DNA from: Auriscalpium vulgare
Taxonomy: Eukaryota; Basidiomycota; Agaricomycetes; Russulales; Auriscalpiaceae
DNA length: 64,000 nucleotides
Direction of reading: 5' to 3'
Assembly (NCBI GenBank): GCA_019915015.1
Contig: JAHBBC010000003.1
Coordinates: 1,178,001 to 1,242,000 of the forward strand
The notes under the pieces were generated by a model that saw nothing but the letters and a program-made list of their open reading frames with translations, did not search any database and had not been told where the DNA came from. Made by a program: the position numbers and the translations under genes. Position 1 is the first letter of the stretch. Each line of letters begins with the position of its first letter. Positions 20,253 through 32,907 of the stretch are shown here, one piece after another.

Positions 20253-21239
20253 CGCGCCCGCCGTTATACACCAGCTGCGTCCACAGGCACTCCACTACGT
20301 GTCTGCGGCGTCGAGCGCATTCATGCGCTTATATAAGGTCTGTCAAGTTTTTGATGTTCTGTCCGTCGTATGTTATTAAATTTCATTTGGACGACAGCGT
20401 CCGGTTGCTGGCTTTTACCGGGCTCCCCGCCCCCCAACATGCGCCGTAACTCGTGGTAGGTACGCCGTTGCAAATGATACCCTTGTCATCACTGACCCGC
20501 GTGGTAGATGGTCGCACTCGCGTCCCTGCACACAGTGCGGGATGGCCGAGTCCACAAGCGACGTCCATCATTTTGATGGATGACGGCCTCCACGGGCGCA
20601 GGGTCTTTCCTCGTAGCCTACGGGGACTCCATTGGCAGGATGCACTCTTGCCTCTGAACGGAGTGGGTGAATGGGTTCTGGCTCATATACTCAGATAGGT
20701 TACTGCCCACATGTACTGGCTCTGCGTGACCAGCAACGAGCGCTTGAAAGTTGCAGCGTGAGTCGAATTATATGAACGAGGCGCCGCCACTGTTCCCTAT
20801 CTCTCGGCATACTGCTGTCCACATGTGTCCGGATGTCGGTGAATGGATTCTGATGCAAGGCCTGGGCAAGGGAACGCGGCCGCCGCTGCCACCCAAGTAC
20901 GTTCCGACTCGCACGACCCACCGCCGCCTGCACCCACGAGGATTGCCGTAACTTGTGAAGCACCGCACTCGCCGCGATTTTACGCTTAACTCGACATCAT
21001 CCGCGAAGACAATCGCGAATGTCCCCGGCTTATCCATCCATCACGCCACGCTATCCGCCTTCGCCGACGGTCTCGCCCCCAGGCGCTGACACTTATGAGC
21101 TCTTCGGCGCAGGCTCTATACGGAAGTCATAACGTTTATCGATCCACGCCTCCTGAATTAATGCATCGGCCATCGCTACGTTCTATGATAGGCAGCAGGC
21201 CCTCGTACCTGTGAATCACGGGCGGCGTCGACTCCGCGC
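20253..21239. other. Gene-poor interval between convergent 7TM and ORC2 genes
   Basis: Nearly 1 kb without a recognisable gene, long for this window. Open frames here are short, and none matches a family I know. A tRNA-like D-arm sequence near 20540 has no matching T-arm. The interval may hold untranslated ends, decayed sequence or a non-coding transcript. Confidence 0.4.
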
Positions 21240-22469
21240 TCAGCCCTGGGCCTGCGCCTCCAACCACTCCAGCAGCCTCTTCAGGCGCTCCTTTCTCAAC
21301 GGCACCCACAGCGTCTCTGATGCGCCCAGCGTGCCCATGCCTGCCGTGACCACCAGCCCGTGGTCGCGGAACTCGCCCAGCAGCGCGCGCAGCGCCGTGT
21401 CGTTCGTCGCGACGAAGTTGTCCCGCGCGAGCGTGAACAGCATGTCGTACGCAATCGCCAGCTCCGCCGCCGCCGCCGTCTCTGCCTCCGCGGCCTCCAG
21501 CGCGCCCAGCTGGTGCCGCGCGAGCAGCGCAAACAGCTTCTGCGCCTTCTGCGTGACGGACAGCAGCACGTGCTGCGCCGCGGTCTCCGTCATCTGCGCG
21601 CCGCCCGGCGCCCCCGCCGAGGGGCCGCGCGCAGCGGACGCGGGCGTGGGCATCGCGCGCAGCGAGGCCGGGTCGGAGAACGCGAGCTCGGCGGCGTACG
21701 GCGCGAGCGTTGTCAGGTCGTGCCACAGCCAGCGCCCCGAGGCGAGCTCCGCGCCCGCCCAGAGGAGCGGCGCGTTGAGGTGGTCGACCGACACCGCGAG
21801 GCGCACGTCGGCGCGGGTGTGCAGCGCGGCGAGCAGGGCCCTGGCCTTCGGCGAGCGCAGGGCGGGGGCATCGTAGTTGTGTATGACCACGTACACGGGG
21901 CGCGTCGTGGCGGGCGCGTCCTCGGGGCGGGGTGGTGGGGGGAGGGCGGAGAGGACGTCTTTGGGGGCGAATGAGGGCTGGAACGCGTTCACGACGAGGA
22001 CATGGCCACGGCGTGCAGCGGCACGGGCGAGCGCGTTCAGCGCGGTGCGCTTGGAGCCGAAGCCGTAGAACGCAAGACGGAAGCCCTCATCCAGCTCGCG
22101 CAAGAAACGGGGGATGTCTCGGTGGTGCTGGGCTGAGAGGGCGGCTGGAGGGGTGGAGAGCGGGGGCGTGTACTTGCGCGAAACCGAGGAGAGTGCGTCG
22201 GCAAACTCGTCGGCAGACAGAGGGGCTATGATATGCGAGAACACCGAGGAGGACGTGCGAGACGATTGGGAGACAAAAGTGAAGTAGGCGTCGAAGGATG
22301 CCACGCTTGACTGGACAAAGTCGTCGGCGTCGGCGTCGGCGGGGGTCGCGCGACCCGACCTCGCCTTGGAGGCCGAGCGGGGCGTTGCAGGCACAGACAG
22401 GGCGTCGTCGTCGCCATCAGAGGCGAATTCAGAGTCGAGATCATCACTGCGCAGAGAGTACAAGCTCAT
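21240..22469 (-). CDS. ORC2: Origin recognition complex subunit 2
   Basis: Single-exon gene of 409 residues. ORC2 is part of the six-subunit complex that marks replication origins and loads MCM helicase. A Ser/Asp-rich N-terminus (about 70 residues) precedes the AAA+-like fold: RDIPRFLRELDEGFRLAFYGFGSKRTALNAL contains the degenerate P-loop of ORC2 (GFGSKR instead of GKT), followed by VYVVIHNYDAPALR at the Walker-B position and a VSVDHLNAPLLW sensor-like strand. The C-terminal winged-helix part ends with VPLRKERLKRLLEW. The protein is shorter than many ORC2s because the N-terminal tail is brief. The gene is intronless and very GC-rich, which produces long antisense shadow frames. Confidence 0.92.
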   Translation of the reverse strand: MSLYSLRSDDLDSEFASDGDDDALSVPATPRSASKARSGRATPADADADDFVQSSVASFDAYFTFVSQSSRTSSSVFSHIIAPLSADEFADALSSVSRKYTPPLSTPPAALSAQHHRDIPRFLRELDEGFRLAFYGFGSKRTALNALARAAARRGHVLVVNAFQPSFAPKDVLSALPPPPRPEDAPATTRPVYVVIHNYDAPALRSPKARALLAALHTRADVRLAVSVDHLNAPLLWAGAELASGRWLWHDLTTLAPYAAELAFSDPASLRAMPTPASAARGPSAGAPGGAQMTETAAQHVLLSVTQKAQKLFALLARHQLGALEAAEAETAAAAELAIAYDMLFTLARDNFVATNDTALRALLGEFRDHGLVVTAGMGTLGASETLWVPLRKERLKRLLEWLEAQAQG

Positions 22470-22665
22470 CGTACGGCGCAAAGGACAGAGCCGTTGGCGC
22501 TCGGGTATACAAGGCGCGCTCGGTCCCGGACGCCACGCTTTCTTGTGCTCAATCGCACAAGGAGCTGTCGGCGTTACCAGCTGGAGGCGGTGCTATTGTT
22601 GCCAATATGACATCGCGGCAGACAACAACATGTCTTCAATCAACGACAAGTAGCCACTGACATAC

Positions 22666-24230
22666 TCAGTAGAGGTAAGGGACGATCCGATATGGTACGA
22701 GTTTCTTGTACTTTTCCCAGTCCTTCCCGTACTTCTTCTCACACGCCTCGTCGTCTCTCCGTTGACGATGAATTAGCAGCACACCAAAATAGACCACATA
22801 GAAGTATGTCAGCGGTGCCTCGAAACCGGTTGGCAGCGACCACGCCAGCGCCATGATAATATCGCCGCTGGAAGTCTGTCAGACACGAGGCATAAATGAT
22901 GCGAGTGCGACGCACAGGTAGTTGGGATGCTGTGACATGCCCCACCAGCCGCTCGTCAAAAGCTTTGTTCCCCGTTCTGTTGTTATGAATTGAAGATCTA
23001 ATTGTCGGTGAGTTTGCGGTCGGTGTGCCGAGGTAAGGACGGCTCACTCTTAGGGTTCTTCCCATTCCGGAATTCGTTCTTCTCGCTGTTAGCGCCTCTG
23101 AATATCCAGAACCCAACGGCATTGACGGCGATGATTGCTACTGTGCGTGCCCAACCGAGCTCGATTGGGTGAAAGGCAAGGTACCGAGCCTGCAGGGAGT
23201 ACACGAAAGGCACCCAGAGCAGGTCGCCCACTGAGAGCATAAAGCCAAAGCCGTCTGTCGTGATGTCCATTTGTCTGAAGATGTCGGGCTAGACATAGGT
23301 GTCAAGATAGGATTTCGGTGGGAAGGAATGAGGCGCGAATGCAATGTACCTCGTTGTACAGCGCATCTACGACATAGAGGCCTTGGAAAACAAGGACAAG
23401 TGCCATCGAATCCGTGATTCTCCCTCCAATTCGTGTGGCCTGTTCGCAGGCCATGCTAATGTCTATAAGGAACCAGAGGATCAGTCCGGGACGCAGTTCG
23501 TTGAACGACTTGATGTCGAGGGAGCCGATCTGCGGATTCAATGTACGACCAATATAAAACTGCATTGAACATGGTGAGTGGGAGCTAATGCGCTAGATAT
23601 TGTGTCGCACGTCGTAAATGAGGTTCCCGGAGTTGCCTCCTAAGGCAAGGAGACTGCCGGACCGGGAGCCAGACGCATAGGAGAACGCGGCTTGAAGGAT
23701 TGACATGGAGAGAGCAGCCGATAGAAAGCCGACCCAATGTTCGTAGAAGAAAGTGAACGATTGATATCCGAAGCGGATGATATAGCCTGTAGCAAGGCCA
23801 ATGGCGAGAAGGCCGGTGGCAAACGCTGGAAGAAATCCTGAGGTGAGCCTCTGTGATAGGAGAGTGAGTGCTAGTGGTTCGACGAACCATTGACTTTGTA
23901 GTGTTGGTAGTGCCCGTTCCGCAGTTGAGTACCCTTCACCCAGTCTCCTGGGAGGATGGCCCAGGCTACGACGCAGAAGGTATACCAGCTGTAGTAGAGT
24001 TTGAAGGCCTGGACATCCCAAAGAGAGATCCAAAAGTCTCTCGAATAGATGGCATTGATGAAAGATGGGTAGAGGAGTGCGAGTGGAGGGGTGGATTCGT
24101 TGCAGCCAAAGTAGAGGGCGTATGTGAGGAATGGGACGCCGAGGGTGACTGCGAGTGCTCCTGGGGGGCCGAGGAATTCGTAGGACGTTGTGCGGGGGTT
24201 CAAGGGCGCGTCCTTGGGGGATGGGGACAT
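22666..24230 (-). CDS. ERG24: Delta(14)-sterol reductase
   Basis: Membrane enzyme of ergosterol synthesis in the ER that reduces the C-14 double bond using NADPH. The N-terminus reads [18 protein letters not shown], then a hydrophobic loop; the middle has the family signature [20 protein letters not shown], followed by [31 protein letters not shown] and SLQARYL. The C-terminus carries [12 protein letters not shown], and the NADPH/sterol-binding [21 protein letters not shown], ending PYRIVPYLY. These match ERG24/TM7SF2/LBR more closely than ERG4. At least five short introns are present. It is divergent from DDB1 with 159 bp between starts. The P450 reductase at 46-48.6 kb serves the preceding ERG11 step. 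Confidence 0.92.
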
Positions 24231-24389
24231 GGTGGTTGGAGAGAGGGCTGCGGTGGGAATCAGGCCATCCTGTCGCTGCAGCGTGACGTCGCGACGCGTC
24301 CGACGTCACAGCACGTGCGGACGGAGCGCGCGGCTGACGGTCACGGTCTCCCCGGGCCTCCGACGAGCTCTGTCCTCGACCATCTCTAC
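24231..24389. promoter_or_regulatory. Bidirectional promoter of ERG24 and DDB1
   Basis: The two start codons face away from each other across 159 bp. The sequence has two closely spaced TGACGTC/GACGTC-type motifs near 24284-24306 (cgtgacgtcgcgacgcg and cgacgtcacagc), which resemble ATF/CREB-like sites; function is not shown. Confidence 0.45.
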
Positions 24390-27300
24390 ATGAAGGTCGT
24401 CAACACATACCACCCGCCTTCTTCTGTCGTCGCCTCCGTAAAGTGTCACCTCACCTCTCGCAGCGATCTCCATCTCGTCGTCGCAAAGACAAATGCCCTC
24501 GACGTTTACTCAGCACAACCTCACGGCCTCAAGCTCGAGTGCACCACAGAATTCCGCGGCCGTGCTTCCGCGATAAAGGTCTTGCCGAATGTACGCTCTC
24601 TCGTGTATGCATTCCCTGTACCACCTGATACACTGCAATCAGTCCGGCAAAGACGATCTCGTCCTCCTCACCGATCACCCGAAACCGAAGGTCGTCTTCC
24701 TCACGTATAATGTCTCCAGCTCAGGAGACGCCTCACTTTCGCGCACTCACGTCGTGAACCTCTACGAGGAAAAGACGAGTGCTCGACCTTCCGAGTTTTT
24801 GCACGACGTCATTGTCAATCCCTCCGGCGACATCCTCGTTGCGAACTGCTACACCGGCAAGTTGAGAGTGATTACTCTCAAGGGTGGTAAACCATATCAG
24901 GACTTTGATGTCATGCAAGTGGATTAATTGATGATGCCCTGCATATGGTGCTTACCACGCAGACCAGGCTTCCCGAGCTCAACGTCTTGTCCATCGAGTT
25001 TGCCGGGTCTGCATCCAACATATATGCACTTGCTATCCTCCACCTCGATTATAACCAGGAGTTTCAACTTCTCTCCCGCGATCTCAACGTATCCGAAACC
25101 GAGCTGTCGCGGAATCCGTCTCTCATCCTCCCTACAACGACACTTTCACTATCGTTGACAGACTCAGTGCCCAGGCTCATATCTGTGCCAATTATCCACG
25201 GCAGACCCGACGACAGTACACCGTCTGATGACTTTACAGGCGGATTACTGGTATTGGGCGGCAATAAGATTGCGCTATATGAATCATCGTCGAAGGAGTG
25301 GCAAGAGAAATACAGGGGGAAACAGAGGCGCCTGGCGACTCGAAAGCAGGATCCGGACTTAACAGTGAGCGCTGCGGCAAAAGAGAAGGAGCAAGAGCGG
25401 CAGTCGAAGAAGCGCAAAGCGCGTGCAACGGTTCAATGGCCTTGGCACGAAGTTACTGCGTACGTGCCATTTGATAGCTGTCACGGATATCCGTGATTGA
25501 CGATCATTCGCAGGTGGTGCTACGCAGACGACAGTCAGACTAAGCTTCTCATTGGCGATGCATATGGTCGGCTTGCAATGCTTTCTCTGGACCTCCTACA
25601 CACTGATGGCCTCGTCCTCATACCCCTTGGCGAGGTGCGTCAACCAGCGCGGCTTCTTGGAACATATTTTCACAGCTGATGACATGTTCAGATTTCTGCA
25701 CCTACGACCTTGACCTATCTGACAACTCAGGTCCTTTTTGTGGGCTCACACTTCGGGGATTCTCAACTAGTCAAAATTCATACATCACCCGTCAGCAATA
25801 CCAATGCTCCTACACTCCCTATCCGGGATAACGTTCTGACTGTCGAGCCTAATTCTCTCATCATTAACAAGAAGGGCAAGGGGAAGGCTGTGTTGAACGT
25901 CGACCCATCAGATGGACGCGTTCTTGCGACCAAAGGAAATTTTCTGGAAGTCATTGATGTATGGAAAAATATTGCTCCGATCTTGGACGCGGCATGGGCC
26001 GATACAGACAACAGTGGTCAGGTGCGTTCTCGAGCGAACCTGGTGACACGCTCGACTGATATCTCTCACAAGCCTCACATTGTGACCGTGTCTGGAGGCA
26101 GAAACACTGGCAGCCTCAGGGTCATCCGTAATGGCGCCGATTTCCTTGAAGAAGCATTTATCGCCGGCTTGGAGAATTGTACCAACATGTACCCTTTGCG
26201 GCGACGGTACGACGAAGCGTCAGTCCTGTGGTACTGAGTTTCGCAGTCTTCAATTGCTCAATCTTACTTTCAGATGCGATTCGCACATTTTGGTGACAAA
26301 AGGACAACGCAGTCTCCTCTTCCAATTGCTGAACTCTACCACAATTTCACACGATGGCCTCGGTGCTGGCTTCATAACTAACCAGCCGACGCTCGCAGCG
26401 GCCAACATTTCCAAGAAAGTCAGGAAGCCCGGAAGCAAGACCACCTACGAGGACTCGCCATATGTGGTGCAAGTTACTCCGACCCGTGTCGTCCTTGTCG
26501 AGTATGACGCGACGCTGGAAACTCACTCTTCTGTGACCGAGTGGGTGCCACGTTCAGAAGGTAACACCTGGGCAGGCAGAGAGATAGTTGCTGCCGCTCT
26601 CAATGGTAGCCAGATCGTACTTGCCCTTGAAAGGGGCCGAATCGCAATCCTGACGTTGGATAACCCAAGACAATTTTCCCTCTTCTGGTGCGTCCTGAGC
26701 TGGACCCTGTAATGCACAGCGTTTGACATAATCCCCAGTTACAAGGATTTTAGTGGTGAAATATCTGCCCTCAGTTGTAACGCATTGAACCCGTCCAAGG
26801 CTTTCTCCAACCACGTAGCAGTGTCATTCTGGACGTCGAACCGCGTAGAGATCTTAAACATCATCTCTGGTGACTCCTACCTCTCGCCTGTATGCAGCAT
26901 CACCGCCCCATTCCTCCCGCGCTCCCTCTTGTTTCACAATTTCGGCTACGCTGATTACCGTCCTCATATTCTCATCGGTCTGGGAGACGGTACATTGCTG
27001 TCATATTCGTTCAAGAATGATGTGCTAGAAGACAAACGGATGTTCTCGCTGGGCAGGACACCCGTGTGCCTGTCGGCATGTTGCGTCGAAGGTAAACGCA
27101 CTGTGTTTGCGTCGGGAAGCAGAGCCGCTGTCCTTTATTGGCAGCGAGGCAGCGTGGTCCATTCACCTGTTATGCTGAAGGCGAGATCCTTCCTGCATCA
27201 TCCTTTCAGCTCGACTCTGATCATCTCCCGCTGTGTAAATACAGGGAGTAACAGCAAGCTCGCGGCTCAACGCTGTCCATTGGCCATCGTCATTGTTGCT

Positions 27301-28901
27301 CTCAACACCAAATGGTTTGGTCATCGGAAAAGCGAAGGACCTCGATAAAATGCATATAAATACAGTACGGCGTAATCCCATCTGGGCCAGAGTTGTCCTC
27401 AAATCCGACATCACCAGGTTCCTTTTGGCTTGGACTGCCCCAAGCGCGTCTTCCACGACCCAATTCAGGGAGCATTCGGCGTTTCAACGGTCAAGACAGA
27501 GCCCCACAGAGTTGGCGAGCCAGAAAGGTCAACGAGTTCTTTCAAGCTCATCGACGACACAACGTTCGATGGTATGTCGCTCTTGGCCATATGCCGTCCT
27601 CGTGACTAACAGTGTCCCCAGTGCTTGGGCGTTTTACTGCAGAAGGCTTCGAAGAAATCACGTCGGTCTTATGTGTCCCCGTCAGCAAGGCGGATGTCAC
27701 AATATCCTGCTACGTTGTGGGTACGATGGAGTACAAGCCCGATGAAATTGAACCTGTCGAAGGCCATCTACATATCTTCACCGCTGAGGAATCATCTGGC
27801 CCGTCACAGGCCGGCAATCGACTGAGACACATGGGTACCGCGGACGTCATCGGGTGCCCGTATGGTTTGACCGTTGTAGACGGTTTCGTTGCCGCCGCAG
27901 TCAATTCATCCGTACGTCGGTCTCCGTCGTTTACGAAACCTTATCATCTGACCTTAGGGCGCAGGTGGTCGTCTACAAGATTTCCCTTGATCATTCCGAG
28001 GTGATGAAGAAAGTGGCCGAGTGGAACCACAGCTATCTCGTCACAAGTATCGCATCACGGGGATCCAGGCTGTTTGCCGGCGATGCAATGAGTTCGATAT
28101 CCGCCCTTGACCTGGTGGTTGATGGGTCGGAAGTTTCTTTGACGACATTGGCCAGAGATTATGGTCCATTGTGGCCGCTCTCCATCGAATCTTGGGACCG
28201 TAACAGTGTCATCGGGGCCAATGTATGTTCTACGCTTCTGATGTCAGTTGATTTGAGCTAACGTGTCACAGAGCGATTGCAACCTCTTTACGTTTACTGT
28301 GCGACCGTCCGAGCGCAGGACTGTGTTAGAGCGGGACGGCGACTTCCATCTCGATGACGTCGTCAACAAGTTCTTGCCAGGTAATAGCGTTCATCAGCAT
28401 ACCGCAGCGTGGAGGTTTCTTACACATGACCCTGCTCAGGATCAATCAACTCTTCCGACATCAAGGATGACGCCGAACTCAAACCCCGGATGCTTTTCTT
28501 CACCGCTTCTGGGAGGATAGGAGTTCTCACTGAAGCTGAAGATGACGACCTGTCGAACCAACTGACCTCTCTTGAACGAAATTTGCGCAAGAGAGATAAT
28601 GAATCGGGTCAGCAGATCACCGAAACCTCACACGCCGAGTAAGTCCTCCGCCTTCCACGTATCCACTCTTACTGAGACCGATAGGTGGAGGGCACCGGTC
28701 GGAGGACGGAGCAAATCCGACGGTGATCCTACCGCCTTCGGATTCGTCGATGGTGATTTCCTTGAGCGCTTCCTGGACTATAACCATCCGTCCCCGGACA
28801 CTGCGGCTGTTCTAAATGTGAAGAATCGCGACAACGAAGGATTGAAGCAAAGCTACGGGGAGATACGAGCAGTCCTAGAGACATTGCAGGGTCTACACTA
28901 G
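24390..28901 (+). CDS. DDB1: Damage-specific DNA-binding protein 1
   Basis: Adaptor of CUL4-DDB1 ubiquitin ligases that recruits substrate receptors in DNA repair, replication licensing and chromatin control. The N-terminus MKVVNTYHPPSSV and DLHLVVAKTNALDVY open the first beta-propeller (MMS1_N-like). Later blocks include LLIGDAYGRLAMLSL, VLFVGSHFGDSQLVKI and LLVLGGNKIALYE. The third propeller and CPSF_A region contain EGHLHIFTAEES, VVDGFVAAAVNSS, GSRLFAGDAMSSISAL, and the C-terminal FGFVDGDFLERFLDYNHPS typical of DDB1 ends. About a dozen short introns are needed. It differs from related Cft1 and Rse1 by its N-terminal signature and its C-terminal helix. Confidence 0.9.
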
Positions 28902-29064
28902 TCAGAAACAGTAGTCCATGTCGATTTGTATGTGTTATGTTAAGTGAACGAGTAAGAGTCTTGCTAATGTGAGATAAGGAAAGGTCGTCACAAGGTCGTC
29001 AAGATTGAGAAACGTGCTAATGACTCGGACATATTAAAGACATAGAGACAAGCGCTGTCTACAT

Positions 29065-32000
29065 TCAACGAGTCGGTGATGAGAAATATAGTTGAACAGC
29101 TTCCGTGAGCGTCCGCACGGTGGTCGATCCGACTACCACAACGTTCTCCTCGGGGGTATTGCCTGGTCGATAAGGAGCGAAATAGAATCCGGCAACGAGA
29201 ACAAGATAACTGTCATCATGGATGTCAGATCGATTCAGTGCGAAAAACGCTGACAGGCCTCACCTGAGAATCAAGATGCTTCCTCTGTGATAATTGGCCT
29301 TCGCCTCGATATAAGTGTAAGTCAAGAGGAATATGGACAAGATTATCACGATCACGTCCCAGCGAGGGAATATGAGTCTGCATATAACGTTAGAGGCTTA
29401 CACGCGCTTCGAAGGCAAGATTGCATACGTGAAGGTATCGGCAGCTTTACCGGGATTGTACCACGCAGAAAATGCCACCATTGCGGGTATCTGTAGGAGG
29501 CATACTTGAAGGGCGTAGGCTGATCCGATCTCCATACTGTTCGACATGTTAGTTGGTAGTTGGCACGAAAGATACTGGGCCGACAAACAAACCTCAGTGC
29601 AATGTTGCCATTCATGGCGAAAGACATAGCGTTCATGAACTCAGTTGTGTTTGGAACGAGCGCAAACAAAGTCACCCCGAGGAACTTCTCGTCGATCCCC
29701 GAGCCTTCCAAGACCGCGTCGACCACATCCACCAGTACCTCTGTCGTACGCATTCATAAGCTGGAGACATTTTGCAGGGCCGATACTCACCTGCAATGAT
29801 GGCATAGAGGGCGGTGCACCCCAGCAACACGCTTGCACTCGTAGCTCGGCTCCAAGACGGTGCGTCATGGCCTCCGTGACCGCCCTCGTCCCCATCCGCG
29901 CCGTCGAGTCCGCTGCGGACGCGCCCAGGGCCTTGCAAGTGTACTTGTTGATGACGAAGAGCGCTGACCGTCGCGACGGCAACAGCCCTAGTAAAGTCCT
30001 CCCTAGTCATGTTCTCAGGCAGCTGCGTCGGGTGCAGGCCAGGTTCGTTGATGGCATGATCAACGCTCTCCAGAATGGGTACATACACGGCGGACGCAGG
30101 CTGCGTAGCAGGTGGAATTGCATAAGAGATTCGCCGAGCTGAGGTTGGTGGTGCTTGAGCATGCTCGGATGCTGCTGTCTGAGCGCGGATTTGACTAGAC
30201 TCCGCAGTTCGAGGGACGGGTGTAATGCTTCTGGAGGCCGGCATGCTCTCCTCCGTGCCGGCAAAGCTTGGCTTGTGCTGGAGTATGCCGCCTCGGGACA
30301 CACCCGGTACCATATTGGAGGGTGGAACAATCTTGTGGTACATGGACATGCGGCCTGACTCGTGGGGGTGAAGGAGCTGCTGTGGATTCTGCCATATCTG
30401 TGAGGCGTGCGTGCGGAGAGAAAACCAGAGACCAAGGATGTACGACTTTGGGGAGGAGATCAGATACGGTCTAGTCATGTGAGGGAGAGTGACATACAAA
30501 TAACAGGATGACTGCACAAAAGTACATGAGTGTCTTCACGGTGGACTGATAGAATGGATCGTCGACTGGGTCCGGGTGTCGATAGGAGCAGTGCTGGCAG
30601 GTCCAAGGGGCGCTTCCTGGGGCAGAATCTTTGGGACAGCCTCCACATACCAATTGGAACTAGTAGCCGAAATCAGCAGCCGCCGGGAGATATGTCCAAG
30701 CGCATGCTCACATTTCCGTATGTCTGGTAGAAGAGCGTTGGCGTGACCGTACCAATGATGGCCATGATGAGCATGGTGCTTGTTACGCCGGCACTCTTGG
30801 CATTGAACTTCTGTTCCTTCCGTCTCAAAGCTCCGCTGAGCATGCTTACACCGGGCATCAGGAGCACACCGGCGAGCAAGCTGCCCACGATGGAGCCATC
30901 CACGAGGCGACCTTTGCCCTGCGTCAGCGCAAAAGCGTAGAGCAAGATCTCGATGATGGAGCCGAACGTCGCGTTGATCACTGCACCCATTCCGATTGAC
31001 GATTGTGCGGATATCGAGGCAACGGCCATTCCAATGAAATACGACAACGGGATCACGCTCAGGAGACTGAGTGTGAAGATGAGGATGTGCGAAGCGAGGA
31101 AGGCCAAAAAGGCTGGGACATGAAGCCCGGCACGTTCTCGCTCTTCTACCAGAGGCAAGAGAACCAAGCCATCGATGATAACAAAGAAAACGACGGGGAG
31201 GAGGTTGATGAACAGGATGTTGACCCCACCAATCGTGTACTTGTAGTATTTCAGGCCACCTGCACGGTAAATGCACAGAAGCACTGTCGAGGTTGGCGAT
31301 CCTGATGGAGCTAGCTGTCCAGCGGCCAGGCGCGGCTGCTTCACTGCTATCGGGGGAGACGGTGCTTCAGTGGAATCGCCGACGGCTGGGGGAAGAAACA
31401 AGACAGGCGGTGGCGCGCAGAATCGTATGCTCGTCGGATGTTGAAATAAATGTTCGATGAGGGCCCAGTTAAGCTTTGCCATGGGCACAGTGATGACCAA
31501 GCCCCAGCAGATGATGCATACAATGAGCATGAGCGGGGTGATGATGGTGACGAGGAAGAGCCAGAATATAGCACAGCCCAGGATGTCCTGCGCTGCCGAT
31601 GCTTTGATCGACTCTCCTGTGACGGATGTAGAAGTAGCACCGTAGGATTTGGCCGGTGCAAGAGGGATGGTGGTGGCTTTGCCTTTGCCAAGCAGGGAGG
31701 ACCGCTCGGTAGGAACGGATATGTCCGACCACGAGTGCGACTGCTCGTGTTCTGGAAGGGAGTCCAATGTGGTGTGCCGTGTGATGGTGTCATGAACAGG
31801 TGTAGTAGTCTCCTCGTCACTGGTCTCGCGAGACGGCGAGCCCGCCCGTACGGTTTCGCCGTCGGACCCGCCTTGCAAATGATATGCGCCTTCATCCTGT
31901 GTTGACCGCTCTTCATCTTTGTCGTCTTCATCCGCGAGCTCGCCCTCTACATACTTACCGAAGGGCCAGCCCAGATACCACCCGAGGCCAAAGACCAAGG

Positions 32001-32709
32001 ACGCGTATCTCTTCCCGCCTCGCGGGACCACGTACAACACCGCGGACACAGCAAAGCAAGCGACGGCGAGCCACCATCCAAATACGACGGTCCAAAGTAG
32101 ATTCCCAGGAAGGAGGTGACGTTCTGCCTGAGCAGAAGGCACGGAGTGCAATGCCTGATCCGCGTAACGCGTCACCGAGCGCGATTTCTTGTACAGGGCG
32201 GGCTTCCAGATAGGTAGACCGAACGGGTGCTCGACATTGATGAGGGACTGTCGCTCCTTGAGCGTGACTGGCTCCTCTTCTTCAGGATCGTCGGCGGGGC
32301 TGTCGCCTCCATCCTCGTCGTCCGCATCATGCACTTCGTCCGCACTTCGCCGGCTATGACCGCGATTGTCTTCGCCGCCACTCTCTTCATCATCCTCGCT
32401 AAGGAGACCCTCGTCGCGGTAGGAGTGACCATGCCCCCGTGAGGAACCAACACTTCCGCTACGAGCGGGCGGACGACGGGCATTGGTTGCGGAGACGCTT
32501 CGTCCACCTAGTCCTGGGTGACGCCTGGGAGACGGCGACACAGGGCGGTTGTACCCTGAGGAATAGGAAGTCCCGATGTTGTGATGGGAGGGAGTGTCGG
32601 CGGCTGACCACTGGGAGCTGTGCGAGACGCTGCGGTGGATGGGGACGCGCACGGGTGCTGGACTGGGCTCGTCGTCAAGAGAGGGATCAGACGTGGGAGG
32701 GCCTGCCAT
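29065..32709 (-). CDS. VNX1: Vacuolar monovalent cation/H+ antiporter (Vnx1-like, CaCA superfamily)
   Basis: Large multi-pass transporter of the vacuolar membrane that exchanges Na+ or K+ for H+, using the gradient made by the V-ATPase. A long, acidic and Ser-rich cytosolic N-terminus (about 170 residues) is followed by a first helical block, a second cytosolic loop, and then the CaCA repeats. Diagnostic sequences are GMGAVINATFGSIIEILLYA in the first alpha repeat, GSIVGSLLAGVLLMPGVSM, FNAKSAGVTSTMLIMAIIGT, and in the second repeat FLGVTLFALVPNTTEFMNAM. The C-terminus ends in a last helix pair and PTR. The ATG at 32709 is the first in frame; the frame continues a few codons upstream without ATG. 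Many short introns lie in the 3' half. Confidence 0.88.
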
Positions 32710-32907
32710 CAAGCGTCTGCACGCTCCGTCGAGCAAGGGGTGGAACGAGGGTGTTGGCGGGCGGGCAGAGAGTGGTGAAGCGCACTGCGCGATTGAGAGG
32801 CGCGTCGAAGGCGAGAGCGCTCTATAAGGGCATAAACATGTGTCAACTGGAATTAGGTCTGGGTATACGGTATTCCTGCTAGGTATAAGTATGTCCTCCT
32901 CTTCTCA

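Noticed and set aside
20530..20610. GATGGCCGAGTCC resembles the D-arm of a Ser/Leu tRNA
   Set aside because: No T-arm (GGTTCGA) follows at the right distance and no acceptor stem forms.
21211..22231. Long plus-strand open frames of 200-220 codons
   Set aside because: They are antisense shadows of the GC-rich, intronless ORC2 gene and have no domain character.
31347..31931. Open frames of 150-194 codons inside VNX1
   Set aside because: Alternate frames of the coding exon; the family alignment supports only the VNX1 frame.
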